Notes under the pieces: model-generated | The model's database searches: none | What the model saw: only the letters and a program-made list of their open reading frames with translations | Told to the model about the DNA's origin: nothing | NCBI GenBank assembly: GCA_947461175.1 | Contig: CANHIY010000008.1 | Location: forward strand, 1-45,122 | DNA: 45,122 nucleotides | Reading direction: 5' to 3' | Source of the DNA: Bacteriovoracaceae bacterium | GTDB taxonomy: Bacteria > Bdellovibrionota > Bacteriovoracia > Bacteriovoracales > Bacteriovoracaceae | Position numbers and translations under genes: made by a program | Shown: one piece after another, positions 17,968 to 26,320 of the stretch | Layout: every line of letters starts with the position of its first letter | Numbering within the stretch: position 1 is the first letter of the stretch

Positions 17968-19809
17968 TTAAGTCCGACCAATTCCGTCCCTTTTGGGCTG
18001 ATTTCTACTAAACTCTTGGATGACCTTTAAAAATAAATCCCCGTAATACTCAAGCTTATTTTGACCAACTCCATGAACCATGAGGAATTCATCACCATTG
18101 CGAGGCATAAGACGACACATGTCATGGAGCGATTTGTCGTTAAAAATAATATAGGAAGGTAGCTTCTTTTCTTTTGCGAGATTGTTTCTTAAATCACGGA
18201 GCGCCGAAAAGAGATCGTGGTGATCATGTTTCACTTCTCTTGTCTTAGAAGTCTCTTTTTTATCTGACTTTTTGATAACTATCTTTTGTTTTCTTAATTC
18301 TAGTTTTTGTCCCCCCTTCAAAATCTCGAGGGACTTTTTATTCAAGCAAAGACTGCGGTATTCCCAGTCTTTGATGGAGACATAATTTAGATTCATTAAT
18401 TGTCTAAGGATAATATCCCAATGCTCTCTTGGCCTATCCTTGCCGATCCCAAAAACTGAGAGCTCGTCATGTTTTCTCTCAAGGACTTTAGAACTTTTAC
18501 TACCACGAATCACATCAATCACATGACCTGCTCCATAGATCTGCTGGGTTCGATAAATTGCAGACATAATTTTTTGTGCATCCACAGTGGCATCCCAAAC
18601 AACTGGTGGGGAGAGACAGGTATCACAATAATTGCAGTTCTCTTTCCCTGTTTCACCAAAATACGCGAGAAGAAATTGGCGGCGGCAACTAGCGGCTTCG
18701 CAGAGTGCAAGCATGCAATCAAGCTTGTGCCTTGCGACTTTTTTGTAGCTTTCATCGGCCATTGTTGTCGCCAGCATTTGTGAGAGCTTAACGACATCTT
18801 GTAATCCATAAATCATCCACGCCGTTGAAGGCAAACCATCACGGCCTGCCCGGCCTGTTTCCTGATAATAACTTTCAATACTTTTCGGTAAATCCAAGTG
18901 AGCTACAAAACGGACATCAGGACGATCTATTCCCATTCCAAAGGCAATTGTAGCAACGACAATAATTCTCTCATCGACATTGAAACGTTCTTGATTTTGG
19001 GTTCTTTCTTCTTTAGAAAGGCCGGCATGATATGGAACCGCTGGGTGGCCAATTTTTTTAAGAGCAACCGCAACTCTTTCAACCTTGTCTCTAGAGAGAC
19101 AATAAACAATCCCTGTATCATTGGGATGATAAGTTTTAATAAATTTATCAAGCTGCTTTAGTTCATCCTCTCGGTCCTGAATCATATAATTAATATTTGG
19201 TCGATCGAAAGAGGAAATAAATACTTCTGGCGATTTCATTCTTAATTGCTCGCTAATATCAGTCCTTGTCTTAGCGTCAGCAGTGGCCGTTAATGCTATG
19301 AGCGGAACATCAGGAAACAAATCTTTCAATTCACCAAGCCTCGTATAGTCTTTTCTGAACTCATGCCCCCACTGGGAAACGCAGTGAGCTTCATCAATGG
19401 CAATAAGTGAAATCTCAACTTCTTTAAAAAAATCTGCTAAATGCCCAGAAAGAATTCCTTCGGGGGATACATAAACGAGTTTAACTTTTCCTTTTTTTAT
19501 TTTTTCTTTTGTTTTTTGCGCGTCTTGGTAGCTAAGAGAAGAGTTGAGGAAAACCGCCTTAACTCCAACTTCCATTAGATTCATGACCTGGTCTTGCATC
19601 AAAGAAATAAGGGGAGAAACAACCAGCGTCACCCCATTTAGATAAAGTGCCGGGATTTGGTAACAAAGAGATTTACCTCCACCTGTAGGCATAATGGCCA
19701 GAGTGTCTTTACCATCTAAAACGGCATTAATGATTTTATGTTGTTCAAAACGAAAAGTGGTATACCCAAAAGTTTCTTTGAGAATTTTTAGTAGTTTCTG
19801 CTCTCTCAT
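17968..19809 (-). CDS. recQ: ATP-dependent DNA helicase RecQ
   Basis: MPTGGGKSLCYQIPAL, DEAHCVSQWGHEFR, QETGRAGRDG, RQC zinc Cys and C-terminal HRDC-like region. Confidence 0.95.
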   Translation of the reverse strand: MREQKLLKILKETFGYTTFRFEQHKIINAVLDGKDTLAIMPTGGGKSLCYQIPALYLNGVTLVVSPLISLMQDQVMNLMEVGVKAVFLNSSLSYQDAQKTKEKIKKGKVKLVYVSPEGILSGHLADFFKEVEISLIAIDEAHCVSQWGHEFRKDYTRLGELKDLFPDVPLIALTATADAKTRTDISEQLRMKSPEVFISSFDRPNINYMIQDREDELKQLDKFIKTYHPNDTGIVYCLSRDKVERVAVALKKIGHPAVPYHAGLSKEERTQNQERFNVDERIIVVATIAFGMGIDRPDVRFVAHLDLPKSIESYYQETGRAGRDGLPSTAWMIYGLQDVVKLSQMLATTMADESYKKVARHKLDCMLALCEAASCRRQFLLAYFGETGKENCNYCDTCLSPPVVWDATVDAQKIMSAIYRTQQIYGAGHVIDVIRGSKSSKVLERKHDELSVFGIGKDRPREHWDIILRQLMNLNYVSIKDWEYRSLCLNKKSLEILKGGQKLELRKQKIVIKKSDKKETSKTREVKHDHHDLFSALRDLRNNLAKEKKLPSYIIFNDKSLHDMCRLMPRNGDEFLMVHGVGQNKLEYYGDLFLKVIQEFSRNQPKRDGIGRT

Positions 19810-20025
19810 TTAAGCCTCTAATTTCCTAACCATACCTTCAAGCCCGTTGAGTTTTATTTCATACAAAAGACCAAGTAAATGTCCCAACTGCCCTTCAGGA
19901 AAACCTTTGGCCTGAAACCAAACAACATAATCTTCCGGTAGATCAATAAGAGGACGCCCCTGATACTTACCAAAAGGCATATGAGTCTTCAAAAGCAAAT
20001 GGAGTTCATTGGATTGATTTTTCAT
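19810..20025 (-). CDS. DUF3820 family protein
   Basis: MPFGKYQGRPLIDLPEDYVVWFQAKGFPEGQLGHLLGLLYEIKLNGL; stop abuts the recQ ATG. Confidence 0.8.
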   Translation of the reverse strand: MKNQSNELHLLLKTHMPFGKYQGRPLIDLPEDYVVWFQAKGFPEGQLGHLLGLLYEIKLNGLEGMVRKLEA

Positions 20026-20239
20026 AAATAGAACTTAACAAGATTTAGTAAGAAAGCGGACTAAAATAAGTCATAGATTAAAGAAAGAAAAAAAAGGTAG
20101 CATTCTAGAAAAGGCATTAATATTTCATGATATAGCGCACCGGACAGTCAAACCAGGCCAGTTTAACGTTCTAAGTTATTTGTTTTGGTTTTATCGAATT
20201 CACTCCGTAAAAAAAGATAACCATTTTATCTCTTAACAA

Positions 20240-20410
20240 TCACAGTATTAAAAATGTCTTTTCATCCAAAGCCTCCAAAAAGATGCTCAATGATTGGATT
20301 TTCTTCTTTTTAATTTTTTGTATATCATCCTTTGAGTCTATAGCAACTTGTATAAGATCATGTTGGTGGTGATTAAATACAACCTCATTTTGATAAAAAA
20401 AGAAGTTCAT
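20240..20410 (-). CDS. Possible 56-aa small ORF (MNFFFYQNEVVFNHHQHDLIQVAIDSKDDIQKIKKKKIQSLSIFLEALDEKTFLIL)
   Basis: Clean ATG-to-TGA frame with coding-like composition; not in the ORF track. Confidence 0.3.
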   Translation of the reverse strand: MNFFFYQNEVVFNHHQHDLIQVAIDSKDDIQKIKKKKIQSLSIFLEALDEKTFLIL

Positions 20411-20472
20411 CTTTGAGAGTCAGATTATTGCTGCAAGTTTGATTCTAGTTTTCCTTGGAAAGTAAGTAGAAA

Positions 20473-20796
20473 CTAAACTGAGCGAAATTGAACAGGACCT
20501 TTGAAGTTAAGATCTGAAATAGGTCTACCATTTTGAATGATTGTGATCAGTTTTTCTGTGTGAAGTATACGAGCAATTCTCCTGACTTCTTCTAGTCGAG
20601 TCATTCCTTCATGAGGCCAAAGATATTTTACGATGTCTTCTTGGGTAACAGGCCTTGAAGGGGCAGACTTTTTAGTCAGTAAAAGAATCGCCTCACGAAT
20701 ATGAATAGAGTTCTTATCTAATTTGTGACGCCTGCAGGAGTCAGAGCAGTATCGCATGGAGTCCCAGTTTTTTTCCCATGCCTTTCTCCACTCCAT
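20473..20796 (-). CDS. DUF2256/DUF3253-type zinc-finger plus winged-helix-like protein; true start probably upstream
   Basis: MEWRKAWEKNWDSMRYCSDSCRRHK continues upstream in frame as ...DKICASCGRP; the ATG-based ORF loses the first Cys pair. Confidence 0.7.
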   Translation of the reverse strand: MEWRKAWEKNWDSMRYCSDSCRRHKLDKNSIHIREAILLLTKKSAPSRPVTQEDIVKYLWPHEGMTRLEEVRRIARILHTEKLITIIQNGRPISDLNFKGPVQFRSV

Positions 20797-20842
20797 GGGT
20801 CGTCCGCAGGAGGCGCAGATTTTATCAGGAAGTTTTTGCTTG

Positions 20843-21190
20843 TTATTGATGATGATTTCTCTTCACCAAAGACCCCAAACAATCGGTATTAAACTTCTCC
20901 CATTTCTCCGGATTCGTGAGACAAACGTACTGACTTAAAAATTCGTCACCGGCCGCTATCCGGCAGATATCTTTTAGTTCTTTTGAGCATTTTCTACGAA
21001 TTGTTTCGGCTTGAGAGTTTGTAACTACACAAGTTTTTTTTAAATGATGACCTAAAACTTTAGGACACATATTTGGAATACGTGGATCCTGGTGCTCACA
21101 AAATTTCAGGTAATCGATTTCGCAAGTCACTGATGCAAATGTTAAAGAGATAGTAGACAGAAAAATAACGAATAAAAATAATTTTTTCAT
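20843..21190 (-). CDS. Secreted cysteine-rich small protein
   Basis: MKKLFLFVIFLSTISLTFAS signal; eight Cys in the mature part. Confidence 0.6.
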   Translation of the reverse strand: MKKLFLFVIFLSTISLTFASVTCEIDYLKFCEHQDPRIPNMCPKVLGHHLKKTCVVTNSQAETIRRKCSKELKDICRIAAGDEFLSQYVCLTNPEKWEKFNTDCLGSLVKRNHHQ

Positions 21191-21438
21191 AGAGTATACT
21201 CTATCAAAGTTTTGTCCCAACTTGAATTAGACAAATTCTGTAGGTGCTTTTATTTACCTTCCTGTGTCACAAATTCGAGCATCTTTTCAAGATTGGCCTC
21301 AATTTCTTAAGAAGGGGCAATATTAACCTTATTTACATCTAACCATTTGAGTGCCCAAATACATTATTTCCGTGGTGGAGGGGTTAATAGAGGCCTTCCT
21401 AAAGTTAGGCATAGGAGAGCTGATCTTCTTTTAAAAAC

Positions 21439-22392
21439 CTAACTTTTAACCGGCAACACATCCAGATCCTTTGGTCTTAGTTTTTTTAAATCTTGGGGTA
21501 TAGATAAGAGGATTGCTTCTCCTAGGGCCTCAATGAGTTCAAGTTTATAGTGCTCCCGCCGGTAAACAAGTCCCACCTCTCTTGCTGGAATAGGTCTTTC
21601 AAATTCTTTAATGACAGTGTTTGCTGAAATCTTATCTAGTGAGAGTTTAGGGACTAACGTCATACCCCCATTCATTTCCACAAGGTTTTTTAACGTTTCA
21701 AGGCTTCCTCCTCCAAAAAAAAACTGCCTAGATTCTTTTCGATTCTTTTTTATTGAACAAATATCCAGCACCTGATGCCTCAAACAGTGCCCCTCCTCTA
21801 AGAGCCAGAGATCCTCACCTGTGAGATCATGATGGTTAACTTTTCTTTTTTTTGTGAGGGCATGATCTTTTCGGCAAAGGAGGTAAAAGGGCTCATAAAA
21901 AAGGGGATACTCATGAATCCTTGGAAGCTTTAAAGGAGTAGAAAGAAGCCCCACATCTAGTTCATCATCTTCCAGGGCCTTAATCACTTTATCCGTCTGA
22001 AGCTCAGAAATGATAAGCTTTATGTCCTTAAAGTGTTTTGTCATTGAACTCATAAGCCGTGGTAAAAGGTAAGGAGTGATGGTGGGGATAATCCCAAGAC
22101 GAAGTTCTCCAGTTAATTTTTCACTCTGATTGATTTTAATCATCTCCTCAATTTTTTTAGATTCAAAGATAAGAAGCTGCATCTGTGGGATCAACTTCTC
22201 ACCCATGGGGGTCAGGAGGATGGGTTTTTTAGTTCGGTCAAATAAGACGACTCCTAAATCCTCCTCAAGTTTTTGGATCTGCATACTGAGGGTAGGTTGT
22301 CCAATATGGCAGGCGGCTGCGGCCTTGGCAAAATGGCGGTGCTGGGCAACAGAGAGGACGTATTCAATTTGCGTGAGGGAAAAACGAAGCAT
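21439..22392 (-). CDS. oxyR: LysR-family regulator, OxyR type
   Basis: LTQIEYVLSVAQHRHFAKAAAACHIGQPTLSMQIQKLEEDLG; EEGHCLRHQVLDIC redox-Cys region; divergent from ahpC. Confidence 0.88.
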   Translation of the reverse strand: MLRFSLTQIEYVLSVAQHRHFAKAAAACHIGQPTLSMQIQKLEEDLGVVLFDRTKKPILLTPMGEKLIPQMQLLIFESKKIEEMIKINQSEKLTGELRLGIIPTITPYLLPRLMSSMTKHFKDIKLIISELQTDKVIKALEDDELDVGLLSTPLKLPRIHEYPLFYEPFYLLCRKDHALTKKRKVNHHDLTGEDLWLLEEGHCLRHQVLDICSIKKNRKESRQFFFGGGSLETLKNLVEMNGGMTLVPKLSLDKISANTVIKEFERPIPAREVGLVYRREHYKLELIEALGEAILLSIPQDLKKLRPKDLDVLPVKS

Positions 22393-22410
22393 TTTCGCTC
22401 CTTTTTAATC

Positions 22411-22429
22411 TGATTGATAAAATCGATCA
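22411..22429. promoter_or_regulatory. Candidate OxyR operator: imperfect dyad TGATTGAT-AAA-ATCGATCA
   Basis: 7/8 matching arms in the oxyR/ahpC divergent region; does not match the E. coli consensus closely. Confidence 0.3.
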
Positions 22430-22534
22430 TATCATTAATTCAATCAATTTAACATAGATTTAGTTTTAAGCGAGAATACCCATAACGAAGGATGAAACCT
22501 TCAATCCATGAATTAACTTACTTAAGGAGCATCT

Positions 22535-23101
22535 GTGAAAACAATCATTAATACCCAAGTCGTAGACTTTAAAGTTGAGGCCTATCACAATCAAAAGTTT
22601 ATCACCCTAACTCAGGAGAATCTTAAAGATAAGTGGTCCATTTTCTTTTTTTATCCTGCAGATTTTACCTTTGTGTGTCCCACTGAATTAGGAGACATGG
22701 CCCAAAAGTACGATGCCTTCAAGGCCTTGGGAGTTGAAGTTTACTCCATAAGCTCAGACACCCATTTTACTCATAAGGCCTGGCATGACACTTCAGAGAC
22801 TATTAAAAAAATCAATTTCCCCATGATCGCCGACCCTACGGGACACTTAGGCCGCTCTTTTGGAGTTTATATTGATGAAGCTGGTCTTTCTTACCGAGGA
22901 TCTTTTCTGATAAATCCTGAAGGGCTCATTAAAATTGCAGAGATTCATGATAACGGCATTGGAAGAAATGCAGATGAACTTCTTCGAAAAACTCAAGCAG
23001 CGATTTTTGTGGCGACTCACCCCAATGAAGTTTGTCCTGCTAAGTGGAGACCAGGAGAGAAAACACTAAAACCTGGATTAGATCTTGTGGGAAAGATTTA
23101 A
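22535..23101 (+). CDS. ahpC: Alkyl hydroperoxide reductase, peroxiredoxin subunit
   Basis: FFYPADFTFVCPTELGD and HPNEVCPAKWRPG. Confidence 0.97.
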   Translation: MKTIINTQVVDFKVEAYHNQKFITLTQENLKDKWSIFFFYPADFTFVCPTELGDMAQKYDAFKALGVEVYSISSDTHFTHKAWHDTSETIKKINFPMIADPTGHLGRSFGVYIDEAGLSYRGSFLINPEGLIKIAEIHDNGIGRNADELLRKTQAAIFVATHPNEVCPAKWRPGEKTLKPGLDLVGKI

Positions 23102-23118
23102 TTTAAAAAGGAATTTTT

Positions 23119-24672
23119 ATGCTAGACCATGACCTTATCGAGGAACTATCCGCCCTGTTTTTAAAACTTCAAAGTAACATCACCTTCCGGGTGAGTGATT
23201 CAACTCATGAAGACCAAAAAGATCTTTTGGAACTTCTTCATGAGGTGAAGTCTACGAGTCACATGATTGAGGTTAAGTTTCATGAAGTGAGGAGTGATAT
23301 TCCGGAATTTATGATTCTTCGAAACGGGGTTGAAACGGGGATTTCTTTTAAAGGAATCCCCACAGGTCATGAGTTTAGCTCCCTTATTCTCTCCATCCTT
23401 AACCTTGATGGAAAAGGAAAATTTCCTGATGAAAGGATCATAAGAAGGATAAAAAATTTAAAGGGTCCCATGAGGCTAAAGACCTATGTGTCACTTAGTT
23501 GTGAGAATTGCCCTGAGGTTGTTCAAATCCTGAACCTTATGGCCTCCCTCCATGAAGATTTTCACCACCAGATGATTGATGGGTCTTATGTACAGGAGGA
23601 GGTCTTTAGTCTTGGCATCCAGGGAGTCCCTTCTATCGTCTCTCAGGGAAAACTCCTCCATTCAGGAAAAATTGATCTTGTAGATCTTCTTGTTAAACTA
23701 GAAAACCATTTTGGTTCAAACTCAATTGAGGTTAGTGAAGCACAGGATTTGGGGGACTATGATGTGGTCATCATCGGCGCAGGGCCTGCTGGTGCCTCTT
23801 CGGCCATCTACACCGCAAGGAAGGGACTTAAGACAGCGATTATTGCTGATAAAATCGGAGGACAAGTCAGAGACACCAAGGGTATCGAGAATCTTGTGTC
23901 TGTGGTTTATACCGAGGGAAAAGAGCTTTCCCAAAAATTAGCGGAGCACATGAGTCAGTACCCGATAAAGATCTTTGAACACCGGAAGGTGGAAAGTGTG
24001 GATGATGGGGTGGTCAAAAAAATAAGGCTTCAAAGCGGGGAAGAGTTGAGGGCGAAGTCACTGATTGTGGCAAGTGGAGCGAAGTGGAGGGAGCTTAGGA
24101 TCCCTGGAGAAAAGGAGTACCTCGGAAGGGGTGTTGCTTTTTGTCCCCACTGCGACGGCCCTTATTTTAAGGGGAAAAAAGTAGCGGTTATCGGAGGAGG
24201 AAATTCTGGGGTTGAGGCGGCGATTGATTTATCACAACTGGTGAAAGAGGTTGTTCTCATTGAATACGCCTCAGAGCTTCGTGCTGATAAGGTGTTGGTG
24301 GAAAAACTAATGAGTCTTCCAAACGTTACGGTCATCACAGAAGGAAAGGCCCTGGAGATTATTGGTGATGGAAAAAGAGTTGAGGGGATAGTCCTTCAGA
24401 TGCAAAAGTCCCAGGAGATAAGAAAGGTTGATTTAGAGGGCATTTTTATTCAAATTGGTCTCATCCCAAATTCTCAATTTCTTAAGGGAGTCGTTGAGAT
24501 GACTTCCCAAGGAGAAATAAAAATAGACCACAAGTGCCGTACCTCAAAAAAAGGCATCTATGGGGCAGGGGATGTCACCAATGTACCTTTCAAGCAAATT
24601 GTTGTGGCCATGGGGGAGGGGGCAAAAGCTGGTCTGAGCGTTTTTGAGGATATGATGATGAAAAATCCATAA
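23119..24672 (+). CDS. ahpF: Alkyl hydroperoxide reductase subunit F
   Basis: DVVIIGAGPAGASSAIYTARKG, FCPHCDGPYFKGKKVAVIGGGNSG; N-terminal thioredoxin-like repeats. Confidence 0.96.
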   Translation: MLDHDLIEELSALFLKLQSNITFRVSDSTHEDQKDLLELLHEVKSTSHMIEVKFHEVRSDIPEFMILRNGVETGISFKGIPTGHEFSSLILSILNLDGKGKFPDERIIRRIKNLKGPMRLKTYVSLSCENCPEVVQILNLMASLHEDFHHQMIDGSYVQEEVFSLGIQGVPSIVSQGKLLHSGKIDLVDLLVKLENHFGSNSIEVSEAQDLGDYDVVIIGAGPAGASSAIYTARKGLKTAIIADKIGGQVRDTKGIENLVSVVYTEGKELSQKLAEHMSQYPIKIFEHRKVESVDDGVVKKIRLQSGEELRAKSLIVASGAKWRELRIPGEKEYLGRGVAFCPHCDGPYFKGKKVAVIGGGNSGVEAAIDLSQLVKEVVLIEYASELRADKVLVEKLMSLPNVTVITEGKALEIIGDGKRVEGIVLQMQKSQEIRKVDLEGIFIQIGLIPNSQFLKGVVEMTSQGEIKIDHKCRTSKKGIYGAGDVTNVPFKQIVVAMGEGAKAGLSVFEDMMMKNP

Positions 24673-24702
24673 AGGTTTAAACGTTTTTAGGAAAATGGGA
24701 TT

Positions 24703-25722
24703 TTATTTCATTTTACTATCGATTAGAATCAATATCCCTATTGTTATTAAGATGGGCCCTCCGAAAAATCCAAGTTTGATCCAGAAACTAAAACTTTTTT
24801 TTATTTTTTCTTCAGATTCGAATGACACAAAAACTTTTCCTAGATTGAAAATTAAATCTTCAAATTTTGATTTGCACAGAAGAAATCTTGCTTTAGTGAG
24901 ACAGTCAATTTTAAGACTTTCTTTAAGTTCAGTTTGAACTCTTAGTTCTTTGTTCTTTTGAAGATTTTTATTTTTAAATTCATCCAGGACAAGATTACGG
25001 TTATCATCGAATTTTGAAATATCACAGTGATCTTTTTCCTCACCTTCCAAAATTGATCTATCTAGATGAGTGGAATCTATTTCATAATTGCCATAACCTT
25101 TTTGATGATCGTCTATAATAGGTTTTTCAATCTTGGGTACATCCTTTGCCGTACCTATAACATAAATTTTTTTTTCAGGGGGAAGAATCATTTCACTTAT
25201 GCGGTATTCATCACTTGGAAGGAAAGTTTTTTTAGTTTCTTCAATAATCCCTTTGGTTAATAGAATTTCTTTAACTTTCGCAGGCAGTTTACCTAGGTCG
25301 TGAGAGTGAAAGTTTTGAGAAAAATGCCACTCTTCGCCGTGAAATTCACAGCTAGAAAAATCCACCGCTGCAATTTCCTTGCTTTCATCAGTGATATAAA
25401 AAAAAGGATTCGAAAAGTAGGTGAATATTCTTATATAATTTACAGTATGCCCATTTTTACTTTTAGATCGATGAATTTCGTCAATGGCCCAGACATAATT
25501 GACACAAATTGACCGTGTAAGTGGAGAGAGGGTTTGATGATCTTTTTCACCATGTATTTTACCGTGGATCTCCACTTTGTTTCCCAGGGCAGCTGAATTA
25601 ATCTTAGACTTAGGTGTATTCTGAATAATCTGAAGCCTCTTAAACTTTTTGAAACTCTGGAAGAAAAGCTTACCTCCAAAAAAGACACAAGCAATACCAA
25701 AGGCAGTAAGGTCATTTTTCAT
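24703..25722 (-). CDS. GIDE/MULAN-like membrane domain protein
   Basis: N- and C-terminal TMs; KVEIHGKIHGE...SPLTRSICVNYVWAIDE; next to lemA. Confidence 0.6.
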   Translation of the reverse strand: MKNDLTAFGIACVFFGGKLFFQSFKKFKRLQIIQNTPKSKINSAALGNKVEIHGKIHGEKDHQTLSPLTRSICVNYVWAIDEIHRSKSKNGHTVNYIRIFTYFSNPFFYITDESKEIAAVDFSSCEFHGEEWHFSQNFHSHDLGKLPAKVKEILLTKGIIEETKKTFLPSDEYRISEMILPPEKKIYVIGTAKDVPKIEKPIIDDHQKGYGNYEIDSTHLDRSILEGEEKDHCDISKFDDNRNLVLDEFKNKNLQKNKELRVQTELKESLKIDCLTKARFLLCKSKFEDLIFNLGKVFVSFESEEKIKKSFSFWIKLGFFGGPILITIGILILIDSKMK

Positions 25723-25723
25723 C

Positions 25724-26320
25724 TTAATGACTCTTTTGTTTAAGAATATTTAGCTTGGGAAGAACCTTCTCTTCCTTTGGGATCTGGAATAGTTCTTTAC
25801 TCGTCATCCTAATCATCCTCGCTATAAATAAGTAGGGAAACTGCTGGATACGTGTATTGTAGATGGTTGTTGTATCATTGTAGAGTTCTCTTCGGTCGGC
25901 GAGGGCTTCTTCAAGGGAGGATAATCTTTCTTGGATTTGCATGAAGTTGTTGTTTGATTTTAAATCTGGATAGGATTCTCCCAGAGAGATAAGTCCATTT
26001 ACAAACGAACTCATTTCATTGGATGAGATTGCTTTCTCTTTGAGACTTCTTCCTTGAATCATATTAAGGCGCGAATTCATGACTTTTTCAACCATTTCAC
26101 TTTCTAATTCGATGTATTGCTGGCAAATGGTAATAATTTGTGGAATTTCATCAAACCTCTGTTTCAGGATGACATCAATATTGGCCCATGACTTTTTAAT
26201 TTCTTCTCTCAACGAGATAAGACTATTATAGGCAGTGATGATGATAAAAATACTACTTATGATCACCCCAGATCCAATAACAATAAGAGCTGCTATGATA
26301 AATTTAAGATATTGTTCCAT
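25724..26320 (-). CDS. LemA family protein
   Basis: YNSLISLREEIKKSWANIDVILKQRFDEIPQIITICQQYIELE; ADRRELYNDTTTIYNTRIQQFPYLFIARM. Confidence 0.9.
   Translation of the reverse strand: MEQYLKFIIAALIVIGSGVIISSIFIIITAYNSLISLREEIKKSWANIDVILKQRFDEIPQIITICQQYIELESEMVEKVMNSRLNMIQGRSLKEKAISSNEMSSFVNGLISLGESYPDLKSNNNFMQIQERLSSLEEALADRRELYNDTTTIYNTRIQQFPYLFIARMIRMTSKELFQIPKEEKVLPKLNILKQKSH

Noticed and set aside
18469-18783. 104-aa plus-strand ORF and other ORFs across 18.5-19.2 kb
   Set aside because: Antisense or out-of-frame to recQ; no RBS or family signature
21212-21240. Possible third copy of the hairpin repeat (cccaacttgaattagaca)
   Set aside because: Resembles only a short stretch of the repeat's reverse complement; hairpin part absent
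21247-21300. Short minus-strand frame IEANLEKMLEFVTQEGK*
   Set aside because: Preceded by an in-frame stop and no start codon of useful length; too short to support
22130-22408. 92-aa plus-strand ORF overlapping oxyR
   Set aside because: Antisense to the conserved LysR HTH region
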